NCBI GenBank assembly: GCA_020726505.1 | Contig: JAHLEZ010000025.1 | Location: 558,001-622,000 of the forward strand | Direction of reading: 5' to 3' | DNA from: Leptodontidium sp. MPI-SDFR-AT-0119 | Lineage: Eukaryota > Ascomycota > Leotiomycetes > Helotiales > Leptodontidiaceae | Length of the DNA: 64,000 bases | Shown: positions 35,032-46,624 of the stretch, one piece after another | Layout: each line of letters opens with the position of its first letter | How positions within the stretch are numbered: the stretch's first letter is position 1 | Notes under the pieces: generated by a model | The model's input: only the letters and a program-made list of their open reading frames with translations | The model's database searches: none | What the model was told of the DNA's origin: nothing | Program-made: the position numbers and the translations under genes

Positions 35032-35608
35032 GATGAGAAGTGCCCAAGTGTGGTGGTGTAACGGTTCCTGTGGTTTCAATAGGGATTCAAATGCTCTCAC
35101 TGTCCTTATTGGGACGTGAACAAAATCCAGGCTTCCAAAATTGCAACAAAGTTTCGTGATAACCCCCGCATGTGCAGTTTTCTTGGATCCAAATGATAGA
35201 CCTCCAAGCTTTAACTATCAACGATTAGCGTCGTTCTGATTGGTCGGGATACAGTTGGATGGCCCCGGCCCGAGCCCCGAGCTTCGGAACCGACAGCAAC
35301 TGTACATCCGAGCATGCGATTCCTTCAGCAAACAGTCTAGCATGGTATCGCTCGAATGTAAGCACCGGCCGGACTCTCCCCCAGACTCGTTTAGATCCTG
35401 TCCAGGGGGGACCCGGGACTCCCGTAAACGCTCCGAGCCCTGTGGGTGGCTACAAGCCCTTGTAACCATTAGCCCGGTAGTCCGCAAAATACCTCCGTAT
35501 GTTGAATGCGCTGAAGGTCGAGTCCTTTGGGCTTATCACCATAACTGGGTAGTCTTCTCCTCCCTAAACAATACTTTCTGTTCTTCCTCAAACCGGATTA
35601 TTTTCAAC
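35032..35608. promoter_or_regulatory. Divergent promoter between acetoacetyl-CoA synthetase and flavin hydroxylase
   Basis: 577 bases between the two starts, GC-rich, with CCGG-type palindromes (CACCGGCCGGAC near 35361). Zn2Cys6 factors commonly bind CGG triplets, but no single site can be claimed by eye. Confidence 0.45.
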
Positions 35609-37623
35609 ATGGAGAATACCGAACCAACTGCTTCAGTCCCAGAGACCGTAGAGTGTTTGAAAGATGGCACTGTGCTCATCGCGGGCGGAGGGCCAGTGGG
35701 ACTCGTCCTGGCTACAACTCTTGCATTCTATGGTGTTAGCTCGGTCGTTCTCGAGCGAAATGAGACAACCACAAGGTAGAAAATTCAAATTCAAATTCAA
35801 ATTTGCAACTTATTAGCTGACTTTAATCTAACAGGTGGCCGAAGATGGATTTGACAAATGCTCGTTCCATGGAAATATTCCGGAAACTCGGGCTTGCAGA
35901 TGATCTTCGGGCTCAAGGTGAGTTTGTCTAGATCTAATTCTTCCCTGGGAGTGTTGTTCTAAGTCACTCACAGGTGTACCATCTCATTTTCCATATACTG
36001 TCCGCATTTCAACAGGCTTGAATGAAGAGGAGAACCTCACTGCCTGGAACCATGACAGTGTAGACAATTACCGTCAAAAGATTGCCACTCAGAATGACGG
36101 AACCCTGCCCCTGGAACCGTATCAAAGGCTGTCACAGTCTGTCTTTGAAGCTTGGTTAAAGAAGCTCAGTGACAAGAACGAGTTGATCGATTTACGTTTT
36201 GGGAGCAAAGTTGAGTCAGTGCTGGAAACGGATGCTGCAACAAGTGTCATTGTCACGGATATCAAAACTGACAAGAAGCGAAAAATCGTGTCACGTTGCA
36301 TTGCAGCATGTGATGGTGCATCCAGCAAGCTACGACGAGGCCTTGGCATTCCTCTAGATGGAGGTCCGGTGTAAGTTTGCAAGGTCTTCCCAGCTTGGGC
36401 GGATACTGACTTAGTAATTACCTAGCCCTACATTTACACTTCTTATTCATTTCAAGTCCAAAGATCTGACACGATTACATCGTCAAGGTCTGTTCTGGCA
36501 CATCTTCTTCATCGGCGAAGGTACTTTTCATGGGGCCATTATTGCACAAGACGAGAAAGACACATGGACGACTCACCTTTCGTTGCCTCTTGATACGGAT
36601 CCAGATACAATCGACTCGTATGAAGCTGTATATAAGGTCCTAGGGGGAACAGGTCCGAGTTATAAAATCAAAATCGACGAAATTCTGGTTCGGTCCACTT
36701 ACCGACCAAGTATAGCGGTGGCGCGGAAATACATCAGTCCCAAAGGCACGATACTCCTCGCCGGAGATGCAGCCCACCAAAACATACCGACCGGGGGCTA
36801 CGGGATGAATATGGGTCTTGGTGATGCATTTGATCTGGGTTGGAAAATTGCAATGTTCGTCAAAGGGCATGGTGGACCCGCCCTTCTTCAGTCGTATGAA
36901 GATGATCGCCGTCCGGTCGCCCTGAATACAATCGAACGATCTGGAGTTCACACACAAGTACATATCAAGGGTGCTGGATTGATGACTGTACCCTATTCGG
37001 AACTGAATTCAGACGCTGGAAAAGAAGCAAAGAAGCGAGTCCATGAACATTACCAGGAGAACGATGGCGAGAACACAGACCTTGGAATCGAGATGGATTA
37101 TCGCTACAAGTCCTCAATCTGCATCGCTGATCCGACAATGGACGAACCAGAATGGAAGCCTTCCGTATATACACCCTCAACTTTCCCGGGTAGCCGAGCT
37201 CCTCACGTCTTCCTTGAAGACGGTTCTGCCATCTTTGATCACTTTGGAAAATACTTCTCCTTGATCGATTTCCGCACAGAGGACGAAACACAGAGCAATG
37301 CTGAGCTACTTCTCGATTCCGCCGCAAAGAAAAACTTCCCTCTAAAACACGTCAAGCTCCAGAACGAGAACCATGCTCGAAAAATTTGGGGAAACGTTCC
37401 TCTCGTTGTTGTACGGCCCGATGGTCATGTGGCATGGCGCGGAAGTGCTGTTAATGCCGCCAGTGCCGTTGAAATCATTGACCGAATTGCCGGCATTACT
37501 GAAGAGGCTCAAACCAGCGTTCAGCATGTCAACAATCTGCCCAAGATGTTCTCTGGTACAGTTGGGGTAACTGTACAGGATACTAAATATGAGCTTGACA
37601 AGATGGGGGCTTTCCAGGCCTGA
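35609..37623 (+). CDS. FAD-dependent aromatic hydroxylase (PHBH/phenol 2-monooxygenase superfamily)
   Basis: Exons 35609-35775, 35835-35917, 35974-36370 and 36426-37623 sum to 614 residues in phase. The Rossmann FAD motif is IAGGGPVG (residues about 25-31), CDGASS is the DG motif, and LLAGDAAHQNIPTGGYGMNMGLGDAFDLGWKIA holds the GD motif. That is the three-motif signature of group A flavin monooxygenases, which hydroxylate phenolic or carboxylated rings with NAD(P)H and O2. The last about 170 residues (FSLIDFRTED to VVVRPDGHVAWRG) form the thioredoxin-like C-terminal domain of the phenol hydroxylase, TfdB and MhpA branch. No signal peptide. It would supply a catechol-type substrate to a ring-cleaving dioxygenase. 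A biosynthetic hydroxylase cannot be excluded. Confidence 0.92.
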
Positions 37624-39031
37624 TAGATGTGCCAGACCATCCCAGGTGGCTAAATGTAGTTCCAATAATTTTAGTTCTTGAGCATCAACAAAGACAAAAC
37701 AATGATAAATCGCAGCTTTTATTCAAGAATCCAATATTCAATGACAAGAGAAACGTTTGAAACTATATCAGCTATCAGGGAGCATGAGTTACTTGACGTT
37801 CTGTACGGGCGACAGGAAGAACAGGGAGACCTTGAAGCAACTAATGTTTAGAAGTAGTGTTTATATAAATCATGAAAATTGTAGTTCGGAATCATGGGCA
37901 AATCTCACAGAGGCGAGGAAATTCAGAACTGATTCTAAATCATAAGAGACAAATCCGTATTGGAGACCCACACTTTAACACACTGTTCCATTTTCACCTG
38001 CCATGCTTGAAATAACATAGTGCAACGGCCAACAATTGGTAATAATCTAGCGGCCTATACTAAGGGGATATGTTATGAGAAATCCTGTAAGCACCCATGA
38101 GGAGCTTAACATTCTTTTGATACGCATTAGAGGATAGCGACGACTTTCGCGCCTCAACACTCTCCCACCCAACAATTTCCATAAACACCTTCATAGTTCC
38201 AGCATGGCAGCCATGGTGCCGCCCTCGGAGGTAGCGGGGTCATCAATGTTGCTATCTGCACGCAAGAGAATGCAAGCTAATTCTACCACGGAGCTCATCT
38301 TGTGCAAATGCGGGCGTTGTGGCGTTGTGGTCTGCGGTGTATAGAAGAAGTCTCCGCAGCATATGATCTATGCTTTGTTTATATCGTCTCCCTTAGTCGG
38401 ATGGTTTTAAATCAGGATCCGGGGATCACAAGGCAAGCACAGAAGGAGTGAGAGGTTTTGCCGCCAAGGCCGAAAAGTGGACAGGATGCGCGGGGGTCTC
38501 ACATTGATAGAAAAGCATGATGAATTCTATCCGAGAGAGCGAACAGAGTAATAGGGGAAATAGGGGTGGCGTAATCAGAAGTACGTAGTACTAAGATCTG
38601 CGCTATACAGCCCATATTTCTAATGCACGTGTCAGGATTTGAGGTGGTTGGGCCACTGGTGTGATGACCAAGCTCTGGATCAGCATTTAAGTTAACCAGA
38701 GTTTTCATAGGGGTTACACCAACATCATCTGCATCATTACTGTAATCAATCTGCTGTCCACCATCAACCGATTAAGCCTATTCCGTCATTTGTGTGATTA
38801 CCTAGCTACAATACTTCCGCTATTACCACATAACTTAACACCACGGGAGGCCTCCGCAACAACCTTCCAGTTCCTGAGTTCCCATGAAGCCAAAGATTAA
38901 TTTACCTGCAGAGATGGTGTTTGCAACCATGCGAAGACATTCGGCCACTAGGCACACTTCAACTTAATTGTCTCAATAGAATGGAGCTCTTTCCTTCAAT
39001 CCACCCATCATCTCTTGAGACTCTCCAACAA
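37624..39031. other. Intergenic
   Basis: No convincing gene. Short open frames lack domains. Confidence 0.4.
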
Positions 39032-39998
39032 AATGGCCAACAGACCAACTGTTCTAGTGACGGGCGCAGCTGGTGGTATTGGTTTGAGATCACTCGGATT
39101 CTCGTTCAAGAACTCGGTGCTCATGTTGCTGCAATGGATATCGTAGAAGGCAAGCTGAAGTCCTTGGCATCCAAACACGAAGGCAAACTTGAAGTAGTTG
39201 TTGGTGACATTGTCGATATGAAAACTTTCTGGTCCCAATTAGAAAGCACAAAGCTAATAAGTCTCAGCCTAAAACGTCAGATACAGTAATCGACATTGCA
39301 GTGAGCAAATTCGGTCAATTATCTGCCGTGTGTCGCAACGCTGGCGTTTTTAGTCCCCGCTTTCGTTTGACTAGCTCAGATTATCTGATCATGTTGAGAA
39401 TAGGACGAAGGCATTCCGCGTTAATGTCCATTCTCACCTACATGTTGTATGCAAGAATTCTTCCTTCAACTTGCAGAACCTGTCCATTTCGCCAGTCCGC
39501 TAATTCAAGTGTTAACAGCTACAGCGTGCTCTTCCTGAGTCGCGAAAGGCCAAAGGAACGGTTATTTCAACCACTTCGTACGCTGGAGAAGCAGCTGTCA
39601 TGCCTGGATGAGGTTTCTATGGCATGTCAAAAGCATATGTTGCTTTTCTAACCAAACAGTTGCATGTGGAAGAACCTGACATAATTGCCATTGGCATATC
39701 ACCCAGAATTATGTGATACCAACATGATGCAAAGGCTACTAAGTCACACAGTACGTATAGATCTTTCCTGTGGTATAGAATCTAACTCTAGCTAACTTTG
39801 ATTCTTCTGCAGAGGAGGATGGTTGGGCAGAGCAGGATGCTGCCACGTACCGACAAGTTCGTTGCTGGTGCTAAGATGGTTTCGCCTACTGTGGCCGGTC
39901 ATGCTTATGCACATATTGCCCTGAAGGCTGGTCGTTCGATTGCTCGGTTGGTCTTGAACTTTGATAATCCACGTTTACCTGTTCCGCGCAATAATTGA
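39032..39998 (+). pseudogene. Short-chain dehydrogenase/reductase pseudogene
   Basis: The nucleotide-binding start RPTVLVTGAAGGIG is followed at once by a frameshift into EITRILVQELGAHVAAMDI. Further on, FGQLSAVCRNAGVF (the NNAG region, here RNAG), TVISTTSYAGEAAVMPG with an in-frame TGA where Trp is usual, and YGMSKAY (the catalytic YxxxK) can be read in other frames, ending at 39998. At least two frameshifts and two stops are present, so the gene cannot make a full enzyme. The remaining motifs are those of a classical SDR, a family that would fit an alcohol or dihydrodiol dehydrogenase step in the cluster. Confidence 0.82.
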
Positions 39999-40242
39999 TG
40001 GGCAATAACTTATAACTACCATCGCCGTGAAGCAAAATCTATTTAATTTGTTTTCAAAAAGTTGCCTTGTATGGCTACGATCCGTTTCCGGTGTTGTAAG
40101 CACAAGATCCAAATTCGTAGGAATCTACTAAGAGAATGTGATAGCACTTTCTACTCTCAAAATTTGGAGGAATGGGATATAGATAGATCATGGAACTAAT
40201 AAACTGAGAATTATTTTGCGAATAACTTCAACATTCCACTAT

Positions 40243-41904
40243 CTACTTGAATATCGCAGAAAAGGCCTCAAAGTTCTCTAAATGCCTTGTGACAATTTCC
40301 GCACACCTCGCTACAGTTGCACCATCAAGAATCCTGTGATCAGCACTCCAGCTCAAAACTACCTCTTCCCGTTTTACAAACCTATCCTCGCCCTCCAAAT
40401 CCTTCTCGGAAACAAGACGATCTTGTGCCCTTCCAACTCCCAAAATTCCGACCATTGGCGAAACAATTATCGGCTTCACCACCCCGCCTCCTATACTCCC
40501 AATATTGCTAATTATGAAAGTAGCATCCTTGAAATTTGCTACTTGTAGTTTCCCTTCTTTTGCTAGCTTGCTCAGGCGATTTATCTCTGTTGCTAGTGAC
40601 GTGACAGAATGATTTTGCACGTCTCGAACAACGGGAACTAGTAATCCTTGTGGTGTGTCGACTGCTATGCCGAAATTGTGAGATGCCTTGATGAGGAGCT
40701 TAGAAGTATCGTTGTCCGTGTAGAGATGAGAATTGAGTTTCGGGGTTGTTAGAAACGCTTGTGATAGTGCTTTCATGATGAACGGTAGAGATGTGAGCTT
40801 CGGAGTGGATTGGCTGAATTCCGGAAGTGTTGGCAAGACACTGTTGATTTTCTGGCGGAGGCTGTTGAGAGACGTGAGATCGACGGGATGCGTGTAAAGG
40901 AAATGCGGGATACTCAAGGAACTCGTCATGACTTTAAACATCTGTTTCTCTGTCGCCGTCAAACATACACTGCGATCGTCTGGGCTATCTTTAGGTGTGG
41001 GTATGGTGGATGTGACTGGTAGAGATGACGCGGTCGAGCTATGGCGTTGTACATCCTCTTTCAGGATGCGTCCATCTTTCCCAGTTCCTTGTATTTTGCT
41101 CACGTCAAGGCCGAGGCTTTTGACCATGTGTCGAACGGCTGGAGTAAGTATCGCAGGTTGCTTCGGTAGTGATGGAATTTGCTGGGGGGGCTGGGGGTCT
41201 TCAGGTGGTCCATCTCTCTCCCTTTCGGCCCCAAGAAGGATTTCTGGCTGCTGAGATCCTGCTCCAATTTTGATGTCTTCTTTGATCACTTCTTGAGCCT
41301 CATCTTCTTTTAAGCTTCCATTTTCCCCTCTCCTGATCTGTGTGTCATCCAGTTGCTCCACTTCTTCATCCACGATATTATCTATCTCAATATCCAGTAG
41401 TGGCTATTACCAGTTAGCTACCTCTAGAAATTGCACATCTGCAAGCACACACCTGACCAACTATTGCCATGTCATCTACATCGTAATGTAGTTTTTTAAT
41501 GATTCCGTCATATCTCGAGGTAATCTAGATCTCCACATTAGATTTGCGCTGCTTCCGCCTACTAGATTCTGTAGAGACATACCTCTACTGACGCCTTGTC
41601 CGACTGAACCTCACATACTTGTTCGAATTGTTGTACCCGATCCCCAGGTTTAACAGACCAGCTCATGATTTGGCACTCAGTAATACCTGTTCTGATTAGC
41701 CTGTGCTGCGATCTGGAACGACAAGAATCTCTCACCTTCGCCAATGTCTGCTAGAAGATATGGTTTTACAACTTGACATCTTGGGAAATGGTGGAAAGAT
41801 CGTTTCCTCAAACATGTTGATGCAATGGACTGGTTATTGTGGCACGCAAATCTGGCAGACACCCTTACTACAGATTGAATATCTCGAACCAGTAGCCGCC
41901 TCAT
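40243..41904 (-). CDS. Branched-chain 2-oxoacid dehydrogenase E2, dihydrolipoamide acyltransferase
   Basis: Exons 41904-41736, 41686-41583, about 41525-41454 and 41403-40243. The start at 41904 gives an Arg-rich mitochondrial presequence (MRRLLVRDIQSVVRVSARF). The lipoyl domain follows: LADIGEG, GITECQIMSWSVKPGDRV and the lipoyl-Lys motif SDKASVEV. After a charged linker comes the peripheral-subunit-binding domain (ILTPAVRHMVKSLGLDVSKI...GTGKDGRILKEDV). The 2-oxoacid acyltransferase domain ends with SWSADHRILDGATVARC, carrying the catalytic His and Asp. The IGEG...ITEC start and the single lipoyl domain are BCKDH-type rather than pyruvate-type. It works in the mitochondrial matrix with E1 and a shared E3. 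It is divergent from E1-beta. Confidence 0.92.
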
Positions 41905-42621
41905 TTTGATTCTGGGTTCTGCTTGTTCAAAAGTCCAGCGAGGAGGGATGGGATCCACAAGATGATGGGGAAATTTTGGGTATAGGGAGAATCTCCAAGG
42001 AAAACCAAATTTATTGACTGGTCAATGAACACCACTTTGGGAAGCATACCGGTGGCAAGATCCAAAGTCCAGGGGAAACTGCGTCATCTAATGCATCGCG
42101 TCTCTAAAGCCTACAATATGCGAGCGCCGCTCGTCAGCCTCAGTTGTGACAAAACGATTGCCGATACTCTTTCGTAGCTTTCATGAAATATCAAAGTTAG
42201 ATCCGAGGATCTGAATCTTTCGGCAACTCTTCCTGGAGGGTAAGGATGCCAAAACGTGTGTCTCGGAAGGCTCGCGTTTGTCTCCGGACGAGGGTGGAGT
42301 GGCCGGAGATTTCCCTCCGAACTTAAGCGAGGGTATCTCGGGATGGATAACAATCCCACGTCCGAGTTTTGGGAAGGATGTCATCCTCTAGCCTAAAGGT
42401 CACCACACAGATAATTCAGTGACTCAGGGGTGAGCGATGTTAATCTCTTGGTTATCCCTCGTCTACCCGGTCTAACCGTCCAAGTCAGGGGCTAAAAATT
42501 AAGTGGCTATCAGGGGTCCTCCACAGGCGAAGGCATCTTGACTTCTGAGGGAAATTCATCCACACAGTATTATCTAGGAAGAAAAGAGTATTCCAACAGA
42601 TTTAATGCCACACGAATCTAG
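41905..42621. promoter_or_regulatory. Divergent promoter between E2 and E1-beta
   Basis: 717 bases separate two subunits of one complex transcribed outward, an arrangement that would help co-expression. The open frames inside are unconvincing. Confidence 0.5.
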
Positions 42622-43963
42622 ATGGCATCCTTTCAAATGTCATTTCCAAAGCTTTCGAGGCCACTTCTTCGGCATGCGTATTCTACGTCGGCCAAACCAC
42701 GCTTGAATGTCCCCATAGATTTTAACACCACCCCTCTTCTACATCACAACCACAAGTCGTTCGCAAATACACCAGGTTTACCCACTGGGCCTTCGAAACG
42801 AATGACCCTCTACCAAGCCGTCAACTCAGCTTTACAAACAGCTCTAGCATCTTCAAACCAGGTGCTTTGCTTTGGCGAAGATATAGCATTCGGTGGAGTT
42901 TTTCGATGTACAATGGGACTCCAAGCGGAATTTGGACCGGATAGGGTTTTTAACGCACCTTTAACGGAACAGGGTATTGTTGGAACAGCAATTGGCGCTG
43001 CAGCGGAGGGAATGAAACCCGTGGTTGAAATCCAGTTTGCAGATTATGTTTTTCCAGCTTTTGACCAAATCGTAAACGAGGCGAGTAAGTTTCGATATCG
43101 AGAGGGCTCTACTGGTGGCAATTTGGGTGGTCTTGTTGTTAGAATGCCGAACGGAGGTGTCGGACATGGTGCGCTGTATGTTGTTACCCTTCTCGAGACA
43201 TCATCAGTGCACAGTTTAAACTGACAAGCACTCAATTCTAAGATATCATACCCAATCCCCTGAATCACTATTTTGCCATATCCCTGGCTTCAGAGTCGTT
43301 GTACCTCGTTCGCCAAGCCAAGCAAAAGGTCTCCTTCTATCAGCAATCCTCAAGTCAGAAGACCCAGTAATCTTCATGGAGCCCAAAATTCTCTACCGTG
43401 CAGCAGTTGAGCAAGTCCCAGAAGAATCCTATGTCCTTCCTCTCAGCAAAGCTGAAGTCATCAAGCCCGGTAACGACCTCACAATCATTTCATACGGCCG
43501 CCCCTTGTATACTTGCTCAGCTGCGATCGAGGCCGCAGAGCGGGACTTCAAAGGTATTTCAATTGAGCTGATTGATCTGAGAACAATATATCCTTGGGAT
43601 AGACGCACAATAATAGAAAGTGTTTCAAGAACAGGACGGGCAATTGTAAGAAATATCTCACCTGTTTCGAAATCAACCAAGTACTGACTCGAGATGCTTT
43701 TTCCAGGTGGTTCATGAAAGTATGGTTAATTTCGGTGTCGGAGCAGAGATCGCTGCTACGTTACAAGATAGCGCGTTTTTGCACCTGAAGGCTCCCGTAA
43801 AGCGTATTGCGGGATGGACTACACATACGGGATTGGTATATGAGAAGTTTATCATGCCAGATGTTGCTAGTCAGTTTCTTCGTTTCACCAAAGACGACAA
43901 CAGCGGAGCTAACCTTTTGTGTTAGGGGTTTATGATGCTATTGAGCAGAGCCTGGAGTATTAG
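42622..43963 (+). CDS. Branched-chain 2-oxoacid dehydrogenase E1-beta subunit
   Basis: Exons 42622-43175, 43243-43645, 43707-43869 and 43926-43963 join in phase for about 385 residues. The N-terminus is a mitochondrial presequence ([17 protein letters not shown]). The transketolase pyrimidine-binding domain shows [20 protein letters not shown] and [18 protein letters not shown]. The C-terminal domain has [18 protein letters not shown] and [19 protein letters not shown], and it closes [11 protein letters not shown]. These sequences are typical of the BCKDH beta chain. It binds thiamine diphosphate together with E1-alpha, decarboxylates branched 2-oxo acids, and passes the acyl group to E2. Head-to-head with E2, head-to-tail with E1-alpha. 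Confidence 0.94.
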
Positions 43964-44770
43964 GGAGGATCCTGTTTCAATTATATAAAGTTCAATAAAC
44001 CAATCAAAGAAAATAAGTACTTCAAGTCTAGGGTATCAATGTGACAGAACATTGAATTCCTCTCTGTAACTCTCCGAGAGCTCCAAGCAGGAAGTTATTA
44101 ATATGTTGCATTGTAAGTTACGTAGAGAATGCTTAGTGTAAATAAATAAAGTGTCGAATGTGATTTGAGTCCTTTGCATAGCCGAAAGCAGCTCTTAATG
44201 AGCATCCAAATACATTGGCAAAGATAGACTAACTACTAGCATCAAAGATTACTCTTTGAATAACCTTCAGCTGTCTAACTTGGCAGTTAATAATTACCTA
44301 AGATACGTGACCACTTTGCTTTCCGTGATCGGAGGAGACGTATATGCAAATTCAAGAGGATGGGGTACGCTAAGTCGATTTTGGAATAATCCATAGTCAC
44401 CTTTATATCTTTCAATATTTTGACATTATGATCTCATGTGGCAATTCATACGCGGACTATGTTATGCCGCGTCGCCAATTCTCACCCGGAATCTGTCTAC
44501 TAGTCTTCGGAGCCAGTGTTCCAGCCTTTCCGGCGGCTATCCCTCGTTTTAGGGTGGTGGGGTCGCTGAACGGCACTGCTTGGATATGGACATGCCTACG
44601 ATAGCCGTTCAATGTCTCAAATCCCCTAAAGTTTCCTCTGAACCGAGAGGAGCTCGACTCGAGCGTGAACAATCAATCGTTTGCCATTGTTTTATTATTT
44701 CGAGCGCATCTTGTTTTATCCTCACAGTTTCTGCAACTGAGAGGGAAAGTGCCAAGATTTGATTTTCAAG
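43964..44770. other. Intergenic between E1-beta and E1-alpha
   Basis: No gene on the plus strand. Minus-strand open frames at 44457-44928 are shadows of the E1-alpha presequence exon and its flank. Confidence 0.45.
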
Positions 44771-46424
44771 ATGCAGAGGGTTTTCTGCCAACTTGATCGC
44801 TGCTTCAGTCGGCGGTTCTCATCTTCCTCCTCCAGGTTCTCCATTCTCGCCGCATGCAGCAACGCAAGTTCTCGAAAACGCTCGGTACGATGGATGGCAA
44901 CAGGAACGTTGGAACGGCTTTCCGCCATGTACGGATTTCCTTAATTTTCCAATTGTATTTATTCATATTAAATGTTTTCTGAGCTGATCCTGAACGTAGT
45001 CCTCGTTTTCCTGGAGCAGTTGATAGTAGGCTGTCAACCACGATGGAGTTCTTGACTCCATCGATGCTCCCAACTATTCCAACTTTTCGCATTATGAACT
45101 CTGAGGGCGTTATGGAAGATCAAACTCGAGAACCTCCCGATGTTACGGATGAGCAGGCTCTCACTTGGTATAAGAATATGTTAACTGGTATGTTTGGTTG
45201 TAGACTTCTGGGGAGAGAAAGTGTGAGAATGTAAACTGCATAGCTAATATATAAATTCTTCGTTTTAGTCAATATCATGGACACCATTATGCTTGAGGCA
45301 CAAAGGCAGGGCCGTTTGAGTTTCTATATGGTATGTCACTCTTCACTTTTCACAAAATGCATACTGACTCAATACCCTAGGTATCTGCAGGTGAAGAAGC
45401 TATCACTGTCGGATCAGCAGCAGCTTTAGGACCAGACGATGTGATTACATGCCAATATAGAGAAACGGGAGTTTTCCAACAGCGCGGCTTCAGCCTCAAG
45501 GATTTCATGAGCCAGTTGGTTTCGAATCGTAACGACCCAGGGAAAGGACGCAATATGCCTGTTCACTACAGTGGCAAAGAGAAAGTAGGAGCTGTAAGTT
45601 AAAGTCCATTTTTTGTCACAGATGGAAAGAATCTACTAGAATAACAGGTACTCCAGCACGCAGTTGCCTCAACCCTTGGAACCCAGATTCCCCATGCCAC
45701 TGGCGCCGCATACGCATTGAAAATGAAAGCAAAAGAAAATCCAACAATACCTCCCGCAATCGCCGTAGCATATTTTGGAGATGGAGCAGCAAGCGAAGGA
45801 GACTTCCACGGGGCCCTCAACATGGCAGCATGTCGAGACTGCCCTGTGATCTTCATTTGCCGCAACAACGGATTCGCAATCTCCACCCCAACATCAGAGC
45901 AATATCGCGGCGACGGCATCGCATCTCGAGCAATCGGGTATGGCATTGATGCCCTCCGGGTAGACGGAACAGATATCTTTGCCGTCTACGAAGCCACAAA
46001 AGAAGCCCGTCGTAGAGCCCTAGAAGGAGGTGGCCGACCAATTCTTCTAGAATTCATGAGCTACCGAGTTTCTCACCACAGCACCAGCGATGACAGCTTT
46101 GCATATCGTACGCGTGGCGAGGTCGAGACGTGGAAAACTAGACATAATCCTATCACGCGCCTTAGGAAGTGGTTAGAGAATAAGAAAATTTGGGATAGTG
46201 AGATGGAGTCAAGTACCAGAGCCACGATAAGGAAAAATGTTTTGGAGGAATTGACGGCTGCTGAGAGGGAGAAAAAGCCCGCCCTGGCGAATATCTTTGC
46301 GGATGTTTATAAGGAGCTAACTGAAGAGGCTACGGAGCAGAGGCAGGAGCTCAAGAGAATGATGTTGAAATACCCTGGGGAGTATGATGTTGCGAGCCAT
46401 GAGGGCGGGATTGATGGACTCTAA
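44771..46424 (+). CDS. Branched-chain 2-oxoacid dehydrogenase E1-alpha subunit
   Basis: Proposed exons are 44771-44928, 45000-45187, 45269-45330, 45381-45593 and 45648-46424. The first exon encodes an Arg/Ser-rich mitochondrial presequence (MQRVFCQLDRCFSRRFSS) and joins in phase to PRFPGAVDSR; its donor site is my choice among a few. Then come IPTFRIMNSEG, QRQGRLSFYM, QYRETGVFQQRG and the thiamine-diphosphate motif GDGAASEGDFHGALN to NNGFAIST. The regulatory loop RVSHHSTSDDSFAYR keeps the Ser of the BCKDH-kinase site, where the usual sequence is RIGHHSTSDDSxxYR. It pairs with E1-beta in the matrix. The body of the gene is certain; the first exon is likely. Confidence 0.93.
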
Positions 46425-46624
46425 AACCGAAAAAGATATGTCTATTCTAGCGTTTTATCACAGCCGGAAACTTCCCGGGACCATCATCGTATTCATATCA
46501 TAGTCTGAATCAAGAATTAACTGGGTTCCTTTCACCCCTGCCCAGTGTTGGAAATTCCAGGCCTCAGGCAACAATAATCTAAAATTAGCGATATGTAGTG
46601 ACCCAGCTAAACCTTCTTGCTCTA

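Noticed and set aside
44457..44928. Minus-strand coiled-coil-like frames (ENLEEEDENRRL and similar) next to E1-alpha
   Set aside because: The plus strand of the same DNA gives an Arg/Ser-rich mitochondrial presequence starting at 44771 that splices in phase into E1-alpha. The coiled-coil look is a shadow of that exon.
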